Positions 27,008 through 35,671 of a DNA stretch of 64,000 nucleotides are shown piece after piece (position 1 is the first letter of the stretch; every line of letters starts with the position of its first letter). The notes under the pieces are model-generated. The model did no database searches, had not been told where the DNA came from, and saw nothing but the letters and a program-made list of their open reading frames with translations. The stretch covers positions 1 to 64,000 of the forward strand of contig NZ_MCVI01000026.1 of NCBI RefSeq assembly GCF_002873135.1, read 5' to 3'. The translations under genes were made by a program, and so were the position numbers. This stretch comes from Shewanella sp. 10N.286.48.A6 (GTDB lineage: Bacteria > Pseudomonadota > Gammaproteobacteria > Enterobacterales > Shewanellaceae).

Positions 27008-28078
27008 ATGCCACACCGTTTAATAAAAACTACCATTGCTACAGCGATGACAATAGGGCTTTGTTCAAGCGCCTATGCCGCCACAGACTTAGCCACTCAG
27101 CAGCAAGCCTACAAAGCCAAACTCAGCCAAGCATTAAGCCCGACGCTGGCACCTGCGCAAAATTTTGATTTATCGCAAATGAAAATCAATCTGCCTATTC
27201 CTGATCATCGCCCTGCGCGCCAAGGTCAAGTAATGGAAATTGAAGTGGATGAACTTAACGATAGCGTGCGCCCGTACACTAACCACTTTTGGTTTTACAG
27301 CCACCCTGAAACTGGCGCCATGGTAATGGCATCACCTAACACAGCACCCACTACTAAAAACAGCGCCAATGCCCGCTCTGAACTGCGGATCATGCTCAAT
27401 GGTGAAGGGACCAAGGTCAACCCCAAGCACCCAAGCAATAACTTTGTCATTGATACTCACCCTAACAAGCAAGCTTATGGCGCTATCGGCGGCCAGTTAA
27501 GTGCCACCGTTGCGGTTGATTGGGTTAGTGTTAGTGGCGATGACAGTAAATTCCCATCCCACTCGGTGGTGGTTGGCCAAATTCATGGATCAAGTAAAGT
27601 TGAACCACTTAAAATTTACTACCGCAAAATGCCAAACCATGAATATGGTTCACTGTTTTGGAACTATGAAGTTTACCCAGCAGATATAGACCAACGCTAC
27701 GATATCCCTATTCCAATTTGGGGCAGCGATACGTTAACCAAGCAAAGTGACGACCCTGTTGATGGCATCAAGCTAGGGGAGCTATTTAGCTATGACGTCA
27801 ATGTTGTCGGCAGCTTGATGACGCTAACCTTTGTCAAAAATCCTGGTACCGATGCCGCCCAAACCAAGGTATTTAAAACCGATTTAAGTCAGCCTTACCC
27901 AGGTCACCCCATTGACCAAGGTTATGGCAGCGACAACATGTACTTTAAAGCCGGTGCTTATAACCAATGTAATCAAGGTACTGCGCACCCAGTTTGGGGC
28001 ACGGGATGCACTAACAACGGCGTCGCCGCAGGAGATTACACCCAAGTGAGTTTTTATAAGCTGAACTTGAAACAGTAG
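27008..28078 (+). CDS. Alginate lyase, PL7 family, secreted
   Basis: This 356-residue protein has a Sec signal peptide (cleavage near SSAYA, residue 24) and no lipobox. PL7 blocks: NARSELRIM (Arg123, Glu125), VVVGQIHG (Gln191, His193) and YFKAGAYNQC (Tyr312, Lys314, Tyr318, Gln320). It is larger than the other PL7 in the window because of insertions (for example 225–250), so it belongs to a different PL7 subgroup. AGGAGG-like AGGAGGCAAG precedes the ATG. Same direction as the previous two lyase genes. Confidence 0.92.
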   Translation: MPHRLIKTTIATAMTIGLCSSAYAATDLATQQQAYKAKLSQALSPTLAPAQNFDLSQMKINLPIPDHRPARQGQVMEIEVDELNDSVRPYTNHFWFYSHPETGAMVMASPNTAPTTKNSANARSELRIMLNGEGTKVNPKHPSNNFVIDTHPNKQAYGAIGGQLSATVAVDWVSVSGDDSKFPSHSVVVGQIHGSSKVEPLKIYYRKMPNHEYGSLFWNYEVYPADIDQRYDIPIPIWGSDTLTKQSDDPVDGIKLGELFSYDVNVVGSLMTLTFVKNPGTDAAQTKVFKTDLSQPYPGHPIDQGYGSDNMYFKAGAYNQCNQGTAHPVWGTGCTNNGVAAGDYTQVSFYKLNLKQ

Positions 28079-28119
28079 TGTTGTGGGTCATTTAAGTCAG
28101 TAACTAAGCCAGCTACAAG

Positions 28120-28154
28120 CCAAAAAAAGCCAGCGACAAGCTGGCTTTTTTTGG
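28120..28154 (+). terminator. Strong terminator ending the lyase run
   Basis: A 15-bp perfect stem (CCAAAAAAAGCCAGC / GCTGGCTTTTTTTGG) with a GACAA loop. Confidence 0.85.
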
Positions 28155-28248
28155 CTAAAAATAACACTCATTAGCTAGCATTTATCGTTAATTTCGAGCT
28201 TGAGATCTTGATTTTTTAAACTGCAAACGAAGTTTGATAACTAAAAAC

Positions 28249-28683
28249 CTATCGCCATAACCTTATTGTGCCCAGCAGGTAATAAGCACCGAAAATACAA
28301 CAAATGACAGAACTGATAACCCCAAATGTTAGCGAGTTTTGGTGCACCAGGGGATCGGATGTGAAAAACGGTACAATTAACCCTGCAATACCGCGCACTA
28401 AATACACTGCGGAGATTAAGACTAAGCAGGTTTTTAATAGAGGAAGCTTGAAGATAACCCCTGCGCCAGATAGGGCGTAAAAGCCCCAGCCCGCTAGAAT
28501 AGCAGCGATGATAAGCGTGACTATCGTTGGGTATGAGTCACCAGCTGCAGCCATCTGCGCCATCCCCTCTCCAGCACCGAAAAAACGGTACCAATCCGGC
28601 CCGCCGAAAATACAGCCGATGTGTAATAACGCAGCGAAAAAGCTTAAGTACGCAGCAACAATAAGTAAATTATTTCTTTGCAT
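28249..28683 (-). CDS. Four-helix membrane protein of unknown function
   Basis: This 144-residue protein has four hydrophobic segments (about 6–26, 52–72, 80–102 and 116–140) and a loop FGGPDWYRFFGAGEGMA after the first. I do not recognise a characterised family. It lies between the last PL7 gene and the symporter gene, on the same strand as the symporter and downstream of it, but the symporter terminator separates them. A link to alginate use is positional only. Confidence 0.7.
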   Translation of the reverse strand: MQRNNLLIVAAYLSFFAALLHIGCIFGGPDWYRFFGAGEGMAQMAAAGDSYPTIVTLIIAAILAGWGFYALSGAGVIFKLPLLKTCLVLISAVYLVRGIAGLIVPFFTSDPLVHQNSLTFGVISSVICCIFGAYYLLGTIRLWR

Positions 28684-28885
28684 CTAAATCCCTTTAGAAC
28701 ATAACGTTTATAGCCAGCCAATGACTGTACATTCAGCAAAGCTATTGATTAATAAGTACTCTAGCAAATCAAAATCGAAATAACGAGTAGGCTTAATGGC
28801 CAACACTCACTTCTAATTACAACGTTAATCTTTTTAAATCAGCAAACCAAGTTTGAAATACTCAATTTCCCATTGGCAAATAGCC

Positions 28886-28918
28886 AAAAAAAAACCACCT
28901 AGATAACTAGGTGGTTTT
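28886..28918 (-). terminator. Intrinsic terminator of the symporter gene
   Basis: AAAACCACCTAG / CTAGGTGGTTTT stem with an ATAA loop; on the minus strand it runs into a long U-tract. Confidence 0.85.
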
Positions 28919-28976
28919 CATGGTCAACATTTTGTAGGGAACTGAGTTAACGGTTCAATCTAACCATATTTAAAGC

Positions 28977-30755
28977 TTAGCTATTGCTTGCTTCTGCCTC
29001 AAGGGCTGCATCTTCAATCTTGTCGTCTACCGCTTTAATCAACACTAGACCCACGGTAAGTACAATGCCGCCACACAAGATAAAGATAAAGCGTCCGGTC
29101 ATTTCGTTAGGAATGAAGAACATCGACATGATCCCAATACCTGCCACCGAAATCAGTGAACCGAGCATTTTACGTTGCTTGTTATCTAATTTCTGCTGCT
29201 CTTCACCTTCTGAAATCAACGGTGTATCAAGGTTCTCGAAGAATTTATCTACATCTTTTTGACGCTCTGCAGTTAATGGCTTGTAGAACAATGTTGATGC
29301 CACGAAGAAGCCAGCAGTAAACACTAAGTGACCCACTAAACCAATGGCAACCACAAGCTCTGACCACTCACGAGAGGTTAACTGATTGTCTAAGTTAAAC
29401 GCAGTTTCTATCATTTCTGGGGTAATAATAAAGCCCACAAAGAATGAAACAAAACCACCGACAACTAAGGTACCCCAACCAGCCCAGTCCGGCGTTTTCT
29501 TAATAAAGAAGCCACAGAAAGCAGGGATAGTCATCGGGAAACCAATCAAGGCGCCCACGTACATCATGGTATCGAATAAGCTTAACCCTTTGAGCGAGTT
29601 GATAAACAATGCCACCAAGATAATCGCAACACCAAAGAAAGTAGAGGTTAGCTTAGAAACCACCACTAGCTCTTTCTCGTTCGCTGTTGGGCGAACAATC
29701 GGCTCATAGAAGTTTTTAACAAAAATACCTGAGTTCTTATTCAGACCAGAATCCATAGAAGACATGGTTGCTGCAAACATGGCCGCAATCAATAACCCAA
29801 CCATACCTGCAGGCATGTAAGTTTCTACAAAGTAAAGGTAAGCAAAATCAGAGGCTTTGCCAGCTGCATCTGGGTAAGCCAGTGCCAAGTTAACCCCTTC
29901 ACCAGCTATAAACCAGCTTGGCATGAACCAAATTAATGGGCCCATGGTCATTAAAATACACGCTAACAATGCTGCTTTACGGGCATTTTTAGAGTCTTTT
30001 GCAGCAAGGTAACGGTATGAGTTCAGCATGTTATTGGTAATACTGAACTGCTTTAAGAAGATAAACACACCCCACATAGCAAAGATGCTCAAGTAGTTCA
30101 TGTCGTTACCAACAATGAATGACTCAGTTGGGAAGTTTTCAATGATGTTATTTACGCCACCACCTTGAATAATTGCCACTACCGCACAAGTAACGGTTAC
30201 GGCCATAATCACCAGCATTTGCAAGAAGTCTGAGGCGATAACCGCCCAAGAACCACCAGTCACTGACATCACTAATACCACAAGACCCGTTAGGATAATG
30301 GTGGTGGTCATGTCAAAGCCAAAGATGCCAGAGGCAATAATAGCCAAACCATTTAACCAAATACCCGCGGTAATAACGCTGTTTGGCATGCCAGTCCAAG
30401 TAAACACTTGCTCGTTAACTTTACCGAAGCGCATTCTAATGGCTTCAATTACGGTAACAACGCGAAGTTGGCGGAATTTAGGAGCGAAGTAGAGGTAGTT
30501 CATCAGGTAGCCAAAGGCATTGGCTAAGAACAATATTGCGACGGCAAAACCGTCGGTGTACGCTTTACCTGCAGCACCGGTAAAGGTCCAAGCACTAAAC
30601 TGCGTCATAAACGCCGATGCACCAACCATCCACCACAGCATGTTTCCGCCGCCACGGAAGTAATCACTTGTATTGTTAGTGAACGTTCTAAACATCCAAC
30701 CAATACCAATCAGGAATAAGAAATATATTCCGACAACAATCGTGTTAAGTTCCAT
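28977..30755 (-). CDS. Sodium:solute symporter (SSS family), probable alginate oligomer/uronate importer
   Basis: This 592-residue inner-membrane protein has about 14 hydrophobic segments and SSS-family features: the N-terminal DYFRGGGNMLWW, SAFMTQFSAWTFTGAAGKAY, and GLLIAAMFAATMSSMDSGLNKNSGIFVKNFY around the second sodium site. Relatives of this group occur in alginate loci of Vibrio and Shewanella-like bacteria as importers of alginate oligomers or DEH. A perfect palindrome of the locus motif (30811–30823) and a CRP-like site lie upstream. It is monocistronic. The substrate is inferred from context. Confidence 0.85.
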   Translation of the reverse strand: MELNTIVVGIYFLFLIGIGWMFRTFTNNTSDYFRGGGNMLWWMVGASAFMTQFSAWTFTGAAGKAYTDGFAVAILFLANAFGYLMNYLYFAPKFRQLRVVTVIEAIRMRFGKVNEQVFTWTGMPNSVITAGIWLNGLAIIASGIFGFDMTTTIILTGLVVLVMSVTGGSWAVIASDFLQMLVIMAVTVTCAVVAIIQGGGVNNIIENFPTESFIVGNDMNYLSIFAMWGVFIFLKQFSITNNMLNSYRYLAAKDSKNARKAALLACILMTMGPLIWFMPSWFIAGEGVNLALAYPDAAGKASDFAYLYFVETYMPAGMVGLLIAAMFAATMSSMDSGLNKNSGIFVKNFYEPIVRPTANEKELVVVSKLTSTFFGVAIILVALFINSLKGLSLFDTMMYVGALIGFPMTIPAFCGFFIKKTPDWAGWGTLVVGGFVSFFVGFIITPEMIETAFNLDNQLTSREWSELVVAIGLVGHLVFTAGFFVASTLFYKPLTAERQKDVDKFFENLDTPLISEGEEQQKLDNKQRKMLGSLISVAGIGIMSMFFIPNEMTGRFIFILCGGIVLTVGLVLIKAVDDKIEDAALEAEASNS

Positions 30756-30810
30756 TGTTCAACCTTAATCTAATACGCTTGAGTTGACTATAATCTAAAA
30801 GCCCCATTTA

Positions 30811-30823
30811 ATTGTACTACAAT
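30811..30823. promoter_or_regulatory. Candidate operator before the symporter (perfect palindrome)
   Basis: ATTGTA-C-TACAAT is a perfect odd palindrome, same spacing as the one at 13450. It lies 56 bp before the symporter start. A weaker relative (AATTGTAGTATTTA) lies at 31055. Confidence 0.6.
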
Positions 30824-30831
30824 ATAGCAAA

Positions 30832-30847
30832 TGTGTGATCAAACACA
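30832..30847. promoter_or_regulatory. CRP-like site before the symporter
   Basis: TGTGT-GATCAA-ACACA matches the CRP consensus at 8 of 10 positions, 9 bp beyond the operator candidate. The rest of the 545-bp gap (30756–31300) is AT-rich, with no other clear element. Confidence 0.4.
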
Positions 30848-31300
30848 TAATAGTTATTCGGCTATTTTATTTGCAGTCGCATTTTATGATTTAGATTCAT
30901 TTTCAATAAAAACCAAAAAGAAAATAAAACGATAAAAAACAGTAGCATATCAAGTTTAAGTGAGTGGGTTCACACATTTTATCTTAAAGAAAAAACACAA
31001 ATAATTATTACATTATGACAGTTAAGAGTAGTTACCCTTTCACCACAACCACCCAATTGTAGTATTTATTAACTATTTAGAGAGAGATTTCACTCACGAA
31101 GATTAAACAAAGTCACTTTCAAACCACCTCAAAAAGCTGTTATGTGTGTAAAATACACTTAATTAATATTCAAAAAGTTTGACAGCACTGCACTCATAAT
31201 AAGTGACAGCAACAAGCATTAAAATAGCACCTAAGTGCGTTGCACACTTTCTCAATTAGCAGCTTAAAAGATGTCGCTAACCTTACTGAATGAGACTTTA

Positions 31301-31552
31301 ATGGCAAAACCCAACCCTAAAGGCCCTAGTCGCACTGTCGATATCTTCTGTGGCAAATGTAAAACCCAACTTTTTAAGTACCGCAAAGGGGGTAAAGGCG
31401 CATTAGTAAAATGCTTTAAAGAGCGCATTGTAAATGATTACACCACCAGCCCATGTATATGTCCGCAATGTGAAAGCACTTTTGCTAGAGACACCTTGGT
31501 TCGTGGTACCCCTGCCTTTAAGATGATTGGCGGCAAGGTAACCATGAAATAA
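31301..31552 (+). CDS. Small zinc-ribbon protein of unknown function
   Basis: The product has two CxxC-type pairs (IFCGKCKTQLFKY and CICPQCESTF), so it probably binds zinc, and many basic residues (YRKGGKGALVKCFKER). The start at 31301 (MAKPNPKGPSRTVDIFC, 83 residues) gives a compact protein; an in-frame ATG at 31271 would add ten residues, and neither start has a strong ribosome-binding site. It seems a conserved small protein of marine gammaproteobacteria. Function unknown. Convergent with deoD. Confidence 0.75.
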   Translation: MAKPNPKGPSRTVDIFCGKCKTQLFKYRKGGKGALVKCFKERIVNDYTTSPCICPQCESTFARDTLVRGTPAFKMIGGKVTMK

Positions 31553-31726
31553 AGTCTATTAAGTCGCTGCGTTATTCAAGTCATCGCTTAACAAGCTAAT
31601 CGACCCGCTGCTGATAAAGCCCATAAAAAATGCCGCCCATTACCATAAGGTATTGGGTGGCATAACGGTTTCATACTAACAAGCAGTCTCACCTAGCGGT
31701 TACATCCAGGTAAGCACTTCTCATCA

Positions 31727-32437
31727 TTAGTCTAAATGGCTTACCGCTTCTAATGTCAGCTTGATCATGTCATTCAAGGTCTGTTGACGCTCTTCAGCGC
31801 TCAAGTGTAAACCTTGTCTTAAATGATCGGTCACTGTCATCATTGCTAATGCATTAGCGCCGTATTCCGCAGCGACGCCGTAAAGCCCAGCGGCTTCCAT
31901 TTCAACGCCTAAGATGCCGTACTTTTCCATTAGGTCGTAACGTTCTTCATCTGCACTATAAAATAAGTCAGAAGAATATAGGTTACCGACATGGTAACTT
32001 GCACCTTGTTTTTCAGCTGCATCAGCCGCTAAACGCAACATGTTAAAGTCAGCAATCATAGCAAAATCGGTATTAGCAAAGCGCGAACGGTTAACCGCTG
32101 AGTCTGTGCTTGCACCCATTGCCATAACCACATCCATCAATTTAATTTTATCGCTCACAGCGCCACAAGAACCGATACGGATAATGTTCTCAACGCCGTA
32201 TTCGGTGATCAACTCTTTAGCATAGATAGAGATTGACGGAATGCCCATACCAGAACCCATCACTGAAATCGGCTTACCTTGAAACTCACCGGTATAACCC
32301 AGCATGTTACGAACATCAGTCACTAGCTTAGGGTTATCAAGGAAGTTTTCAGCAATATATTTAGCACGTAGAGGGTCGCCAGGCATTAAAACTGTCTTAG
32401 CAAAAGCACCTTCTGGGGCATTAATATGTGGGGTCAT
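31727..32437 (-). CDS. deoD: Purine nucleoside phosphorylase (DeoD type)
   Basis: DeoD splits purine (deoxy)ribonucleosides with phosphate to free base and pentose-1-phosphate. The 236-residue protein shows [40 protein letters not shown], and [17 protein letters not shown], the hexameric-PNP signature, with an Asp in [13 protein letters not shown] lies 7 bp before the start. It follows nupC, forming an uptake-and-cleavage unit for nucleosides, though a terminator-like hairpin lies between them. Confidence 0.95.
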   Translation of the reverse strand: MTPHINAPEGAFAKTVLMPGDPLRAKYIAENFLDNPKLVTDVRNMLGYTGEFQGKPISVMGSGMGIPSISIYAKELITEYGVENIIRIGSCGAVSDKIKLMDVVMAMGASTDSAVNRSRFANTDFAMIADFNMLRLAADAAEKQGASYHVGNLYSSDLFYSADEERYDLMEKYGILGVEMEAAGLYGVAAEYGANALAMMTVTDHLRQGLHLSAEERQQTLNDMIKLTLEAVSHLD

Positions 32438-32450
32438 GTGTTACTCCAAT

Positions 32451-32476
32451 AAAAAGCCTGCTACTGATAAGCAGGC
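32451..32476 (-). terminator. Terminator-like hairpin between nupC and deoD
   Basis: GCCTGCT and AGCAGGC pair around a 7-nt loop; the minus transcript then reads UUUUU directly before the deoD ribosome-binding site. It would act as a leaky attenuator. Confidence 0.65.
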
Positions 32477-32493
32477 GTAAAAAATTAAGGTTA

Positions 32494-33720
32494 TTAGCCG
32501 GCTAAGCTAAATAATAAACCGGCAATAGTACCGCTCATTAAGTTTGCTAGTGCAGCGGCAATTAAGGCTTTCATGCCAATTTCACCTAGGTCATGACGAC
32601 GCTCTGGGCACAATGCCGCTAAACCGCCAATCACCATGGCGAGTGAGCCAATGTTAGCGAAGCCACAAAGGGCAAAACTGATAATAATTTGGGTTTTTGG
32701 CGACAGCTCTGAAGCCACTTTTAAGAAGTCGAGATAGGCAACAAACTCATTAATCACCATTTTTTGGCCGATAAATGAAGCCGCTTGGGTCGCTTCAGAC
32801 CAAGGCACACCCATTAACCATGCAAGTGGCGCTAATAAGTAACCTAAGATGGCTTGTAGCGTTAGATCTGCAATACCAAACCAACTACCTACGCCACCGA
32901 TAAGACCGTTAACCATTGCAATCAATCCCACAAATGCAATCAGTAGCGCAGCAACCATCATCACCTGTTGCATGCCCATCGCTGCGCCATTGGCGGCAGC
33001 ATCAAGTACATTGCTCGGTTTGTCTTCTTGCTCATCCATGACCTTACCAATGTCATTGCGAGGCGTTTCAGTTTCTGGCCACATAATTTTGGCAAACAAC
33101 AGTCCTGCTGGTGCAGTCATAAAGGCAGCGGTCAGCACGTACTTAATATCAACACCCATTTGGATATAACCAATCATGGTGCCACCAGCAACAGAGGCTA
33201 AACCGCCAGTCATCACTGCAAATAGCTCTGAGCGGGTCATGTGTTTTACAAAAGGACGCACCATTGAAGGGGCTTCAATCGGTCCCACAAAAATATTGGC
33301 GGTTGCCGATAAGGACTCAGCGCGGCTAGTGCCAAGTATTTTTGATAATGCGCCGCCAATAATGCCAATAAACAGCTGCATGATGCCAAGGTAATACAGC
33401 ACGGCGATGAGCGAGCTAATAAATACCACAATAAATAACACGTTAATTAAGAAGATGAATCCAACACTGAATTTGGCTAAGTCACCAAACACGAAGCTTA
33501 AGCCTTCATTGCCGTAGCTAATAACGTGCATCACGCCATTAGAAGCGCTATCCAATATGGTTTGACCCATTGGCACGTACATTACAAATGCACCAAAGGC
33601 GACTTGGAATGCTAACGCACCGATAACCGTTCTTAGGTTAATAGCCTTTCTTCGTTCTGACAGTAAAACAGCTAAACCAATCAAGGCACACATGCCTAGT
33701 AAACTGATGAAAACATCCAT
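32494..33720 (-). CDS. nupC: Concentrative nucleoside transporter NupC
   Basis: This 408-residue inner-membrane symporter of the CNT family imports nucleosides with Na+ or H+. Characteristic stretches are FVGPIEAPSMVRPFVKHMTRSELFAVMTGGLASVAGGTMIGYIQMG and the C-terminal INEFVAYLDF … LCGFANIGSLAMVIGG (quoted in parts). About eight membrane segments are visible. It is upstream of deoD in the same direction; together they salvage purine nucleosides. Confidence 0.93.
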   Translation of the reverse strand: MDVFISLLGMCALIGLAVLLSERRKAINLRTVIGALAFQVAFGAFVMYVPMGQTILDSASNGVMHVISYGNEGLSFVFGDLAKFSVGFIFLINVLFIVVFISSLIAVLYYLGIMQLFIGIIGGALSKILGTSRAESLSATANIFVGPIEAPSMVRPFVKHMTRSELFAVMTGGLASVAGGTMIGYIQMGVDIKYVLTAAFMTAPAGLLFAKIMWPETETPRNDIGKVMDEQEDKPSNVLDAAANGAAMGMQQVMMVAALLIAFVGLIAMVNGLIGGVGSWFGIADLTLQAILGYLLAPLAWLMGVPWSEATQAASFIGQKMVINEFVAYLDFLKVASELSPKTQIIISFALCGFANIGSLAMVIGGLAALCPERRHDLGEIGMKALIAAALANLMSGTIAGLLFSLAG

Positions 33721-34123
33721 ACATTTTTAACTCACTAAACTCTACGATACGAGCAGTTTAGCGAGCAATGGCACGGACTCAAGCAATAGATACCAGTCGG
33801 GATGATTATTTTTATTAGACGATTAAAAGCCTGACAACGCCTTATAAATAACAACACAAAGCCTAAATAGCGCTTTCATAAGGAGCAGACAGGCAGCAAT
33901 CAAATTACAACTTAAAAGCATCACCAACATCAACCTCACAAGGGTGACCAACTGAATCAATAGCGGCGTGATTTCAAACAGAATAAAATGTCACTTTATC
34001 AGATCAAATTATTACAATTAAGTAATTTTACAACACTAAAAAACGTTAAAAATTAGCCCCAAAATGCTTCACTTTCGAAGTACTCAAACAAGAACAATGA
34101 TTCAAATAAGATAGATGAAGATG
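33721..34123. other. Non-coding gap upstream of nupC
   Basis: About 400 bp of AT-rich sequence between the nupC start and the ars-operon terminator. It must hold the nupC promoter. I could not pick a convincing CRP, CytR or −35/−10 element, and there is no credible ORF. Confidence 0.4.
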
Positions 34124-34148
34124 AAAAAGCCCGTTAAACGGGCCTTTT
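34124..34148 (-). terminator. Intrinsic terminator of the ars operon
   Basis: GCCCG-TTAAA-CGGGC with AAAA/TTTT flanks; the minus transcript ends in a U-run. It lies beyond the arsJ relic. Confidence 0.7.
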
Positions 34149-34194
34149 ATTTAGAATGACCATTAAATAGCACTGCGGTAACTGTAACGATAAA

Positions 34195-34394
34195 TCAGTT
34201 CGTATTCAGTTTGGTCACAGGTAACTTGGTCGATAGCCCTGCTGCAATAGCAACAAAGGCCGCAGAGATCCACAAGCAGGCTTCTAGACCATAAAACTGA
34301 AACACTGCCCAGATAATACCGTTCCGATTAATCGCCCCATGGCGTTAGCCATATAGTAAAAGCCCACATCAAGGGACACTTCATCACTGTCGGC
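34195..34394 (-). pseudogene. Relic of the 3' end of a second arsJ copy
   Basis: This stretch repeats the last ~64 codons of the intact arsJ (offset about 230 bp). It starts at the ADSDEV segment and ends with its own stop (TGA, after LNTN rather than LSTH). One base is deleted (AACACTGCCC against AACACTAGCCC), breaking the frame. Almost all other differences (e.g. GCT/GCC, ATT/ATC, GGA/GGT) are synonymous, so the copy diverged while functional. It looks like the tail of another arsJ allele left after recombination, not a simple recent tandem duplication. Confidence 0.85.
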
Positions 34395-34410
34395 AATAAT
34401 TGTGACTATT

Positions 34411-34434
34411 AATTAGTGCGTAAATTAGTGCGTG
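34411..34434. repeat. Short tandem duplication at the arsJ stop
   Basis: AATTAGTGCGT occurs twice within 24 bp (34411–34421 and 34424–34434), spanning the arsJ stop codon at 34425–34427. It marks a small slippage or junction event beside the arsJ relic. Confidence 0.65.
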
Positions 34435-35654
34435 CTCAGTTTGGTCACAGGTAACTTGGTCGATAGCCCTGCTGCGATGGCAACAAAAGCCGCCGAGATC
34501 CACAAGCAGGCTTCTAGACCATAAAACTGAAACACTAGCCCAGATAATACCGTACCGATTAATCGCCCCATGGCGTTAGCCATATAGTAAAAGCCCACAT
34601 CAAGGGACACTTCATCACTGTCTGCATAGCTCACGATTAAATAGCTATGCAGTGATGAGTTCACCGCAAACACAGCGCCAAATATCAGTAAGCCAATGAT
34701 AATGCTGCTTTGCACATAAAAGTCCATCTGTAACGCCAGTGCGATAGCCGCAGGAATGGCGCATAAATAGCTGGCCCACAATACCGCTGCACGGCCGCTA
34801 GGCACTTGGCCATGCTTTTTACCAGTAATGTAAGGTGCGAAGGATTGCACAATGCCGTAACCAATAACCCAACTTGCCATAAAGCCGCCCACCCACCAGT
34901 GATCCCAATTAAAGGTCACCGCCAAAAACACTGGCAAGGCCACCACAAACCACACATCACGAGCGCCGAATAAAAACATTCGCGCTGCAGACAATATGTT
35001 GATTGAACGACTTTTTGAAAACACCTCTTTAAACTTAGGCTTACTCTTGGCTTTACCTAGATCCTGCTTAAGCGTAACTAAGCTAAATAGCCATACCAGC
35101 GCCAACAGTGACGCCATTAAGATAATCGCCCCTCTGAACTCAAGTAATGTCAGTAATAAGCCGCCTAAGAAGAAACCCACCCCTTTTAAGGAATTTTTAG
35201 AACCGGTAAGAATTGCGACCCACTGATATAACTTGCCCTCAGCCCCTACAGGCACCAAGAGTTTAATGGCGCTTTTAGCACTCATTTTATTTAAATCTTT
35301 AGCAATACCTGACAGTGCCTGCGCCAACATAACATAGCCAATACTAAGCATGTCAGCCGGCACCGCTAACATGGCTAAGGCGATAATTTGCAGCCCCAAA
35401 CCAATATTCATGGTTTTATTCAGCCCCAAACGCGCCCCAAGCCAACCGCCCACTAAGTTAGTGACCACCCCAAAGATTTCATAAAACAAAAACAGCATGG
35501 CAATATTGAGCGGACTATAACCTAAGTGATGAAAGTACAGCACCACCAGCATCCGCAGTGCACCATCGGTTAAGGTAAACGCCCAATAATTACCGGTTAT
35601 CACCAAGTACTGCTTAATCTGTGGTGATAAATTGCTTAATGATAAAAGCCCCAT
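34425..35654 (-). CDS. arsJ: ArsJ organoarsenical efflux MFS permease
   Basis: A 409-residue major-facilitator protein with about 12 hydrophobic segments. The N-terminal QYLVITGNYWAFTLTDGALRMLVVLYFH and the SGIAKDLNKMSAKSAIK loop are typical of ArsJ, which exports 1-arseno-3-phosphoglycerate. This unstable compound is made by the partner GAPDH from arsenate and glyceraldehyde-3-phosphate, so the pair gives arsenate resistance. The GAPDH gene ends 17 bp upstream and an ArsC–ArsR gene leads the operon, which strongly supports the assignment. Confidence 0.92.
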   Translation of the reverse strand: MGLLSLSNLSPQIKQYLVITGNYWAFTLTDGALRMLVVLYFHHLGYSPLNIAMLFLFYEIFGVVTNLVGGWLGARLGLNKTMNIGLGLQIIALAMLAVPADMLSIGYVMLAQALSGIAKDLNKMSAKSAIKLLVPVGAEGKLYQWVAILTGSKNSLKGVGFFLGGLLLTLLEFRGAIILMASLLALVWLFSLVTLKQDLGKAKSKPKFKEVFSKSRSINILSAARMFLFGARDVWFVVALPVFLAVTFNWDHWWVGGFMASWVIGYGIVQSFAPYITGKKHGQVPSGRAAVLWASYLCAIPAAIALALQMDFYVQSSIIIGLLIFGAVFAVNSSLHSYLIVSYADSDEVSLDVGFYYMANAMGRLIGTVLSGLVFQFYGLEACLWISAAFVAIAAGLSTKLPVTKLSTH

Positions 35655-35671
35655 TAGCTCATAACCTTTAT

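Noticed and set aside
34195..34394. Insertion sequence or mobile element as source of the arsJ repeat
   Set aside because: No terminal inverted repeats, transposase or target duplication; the repeat is arsJ coding sequence.
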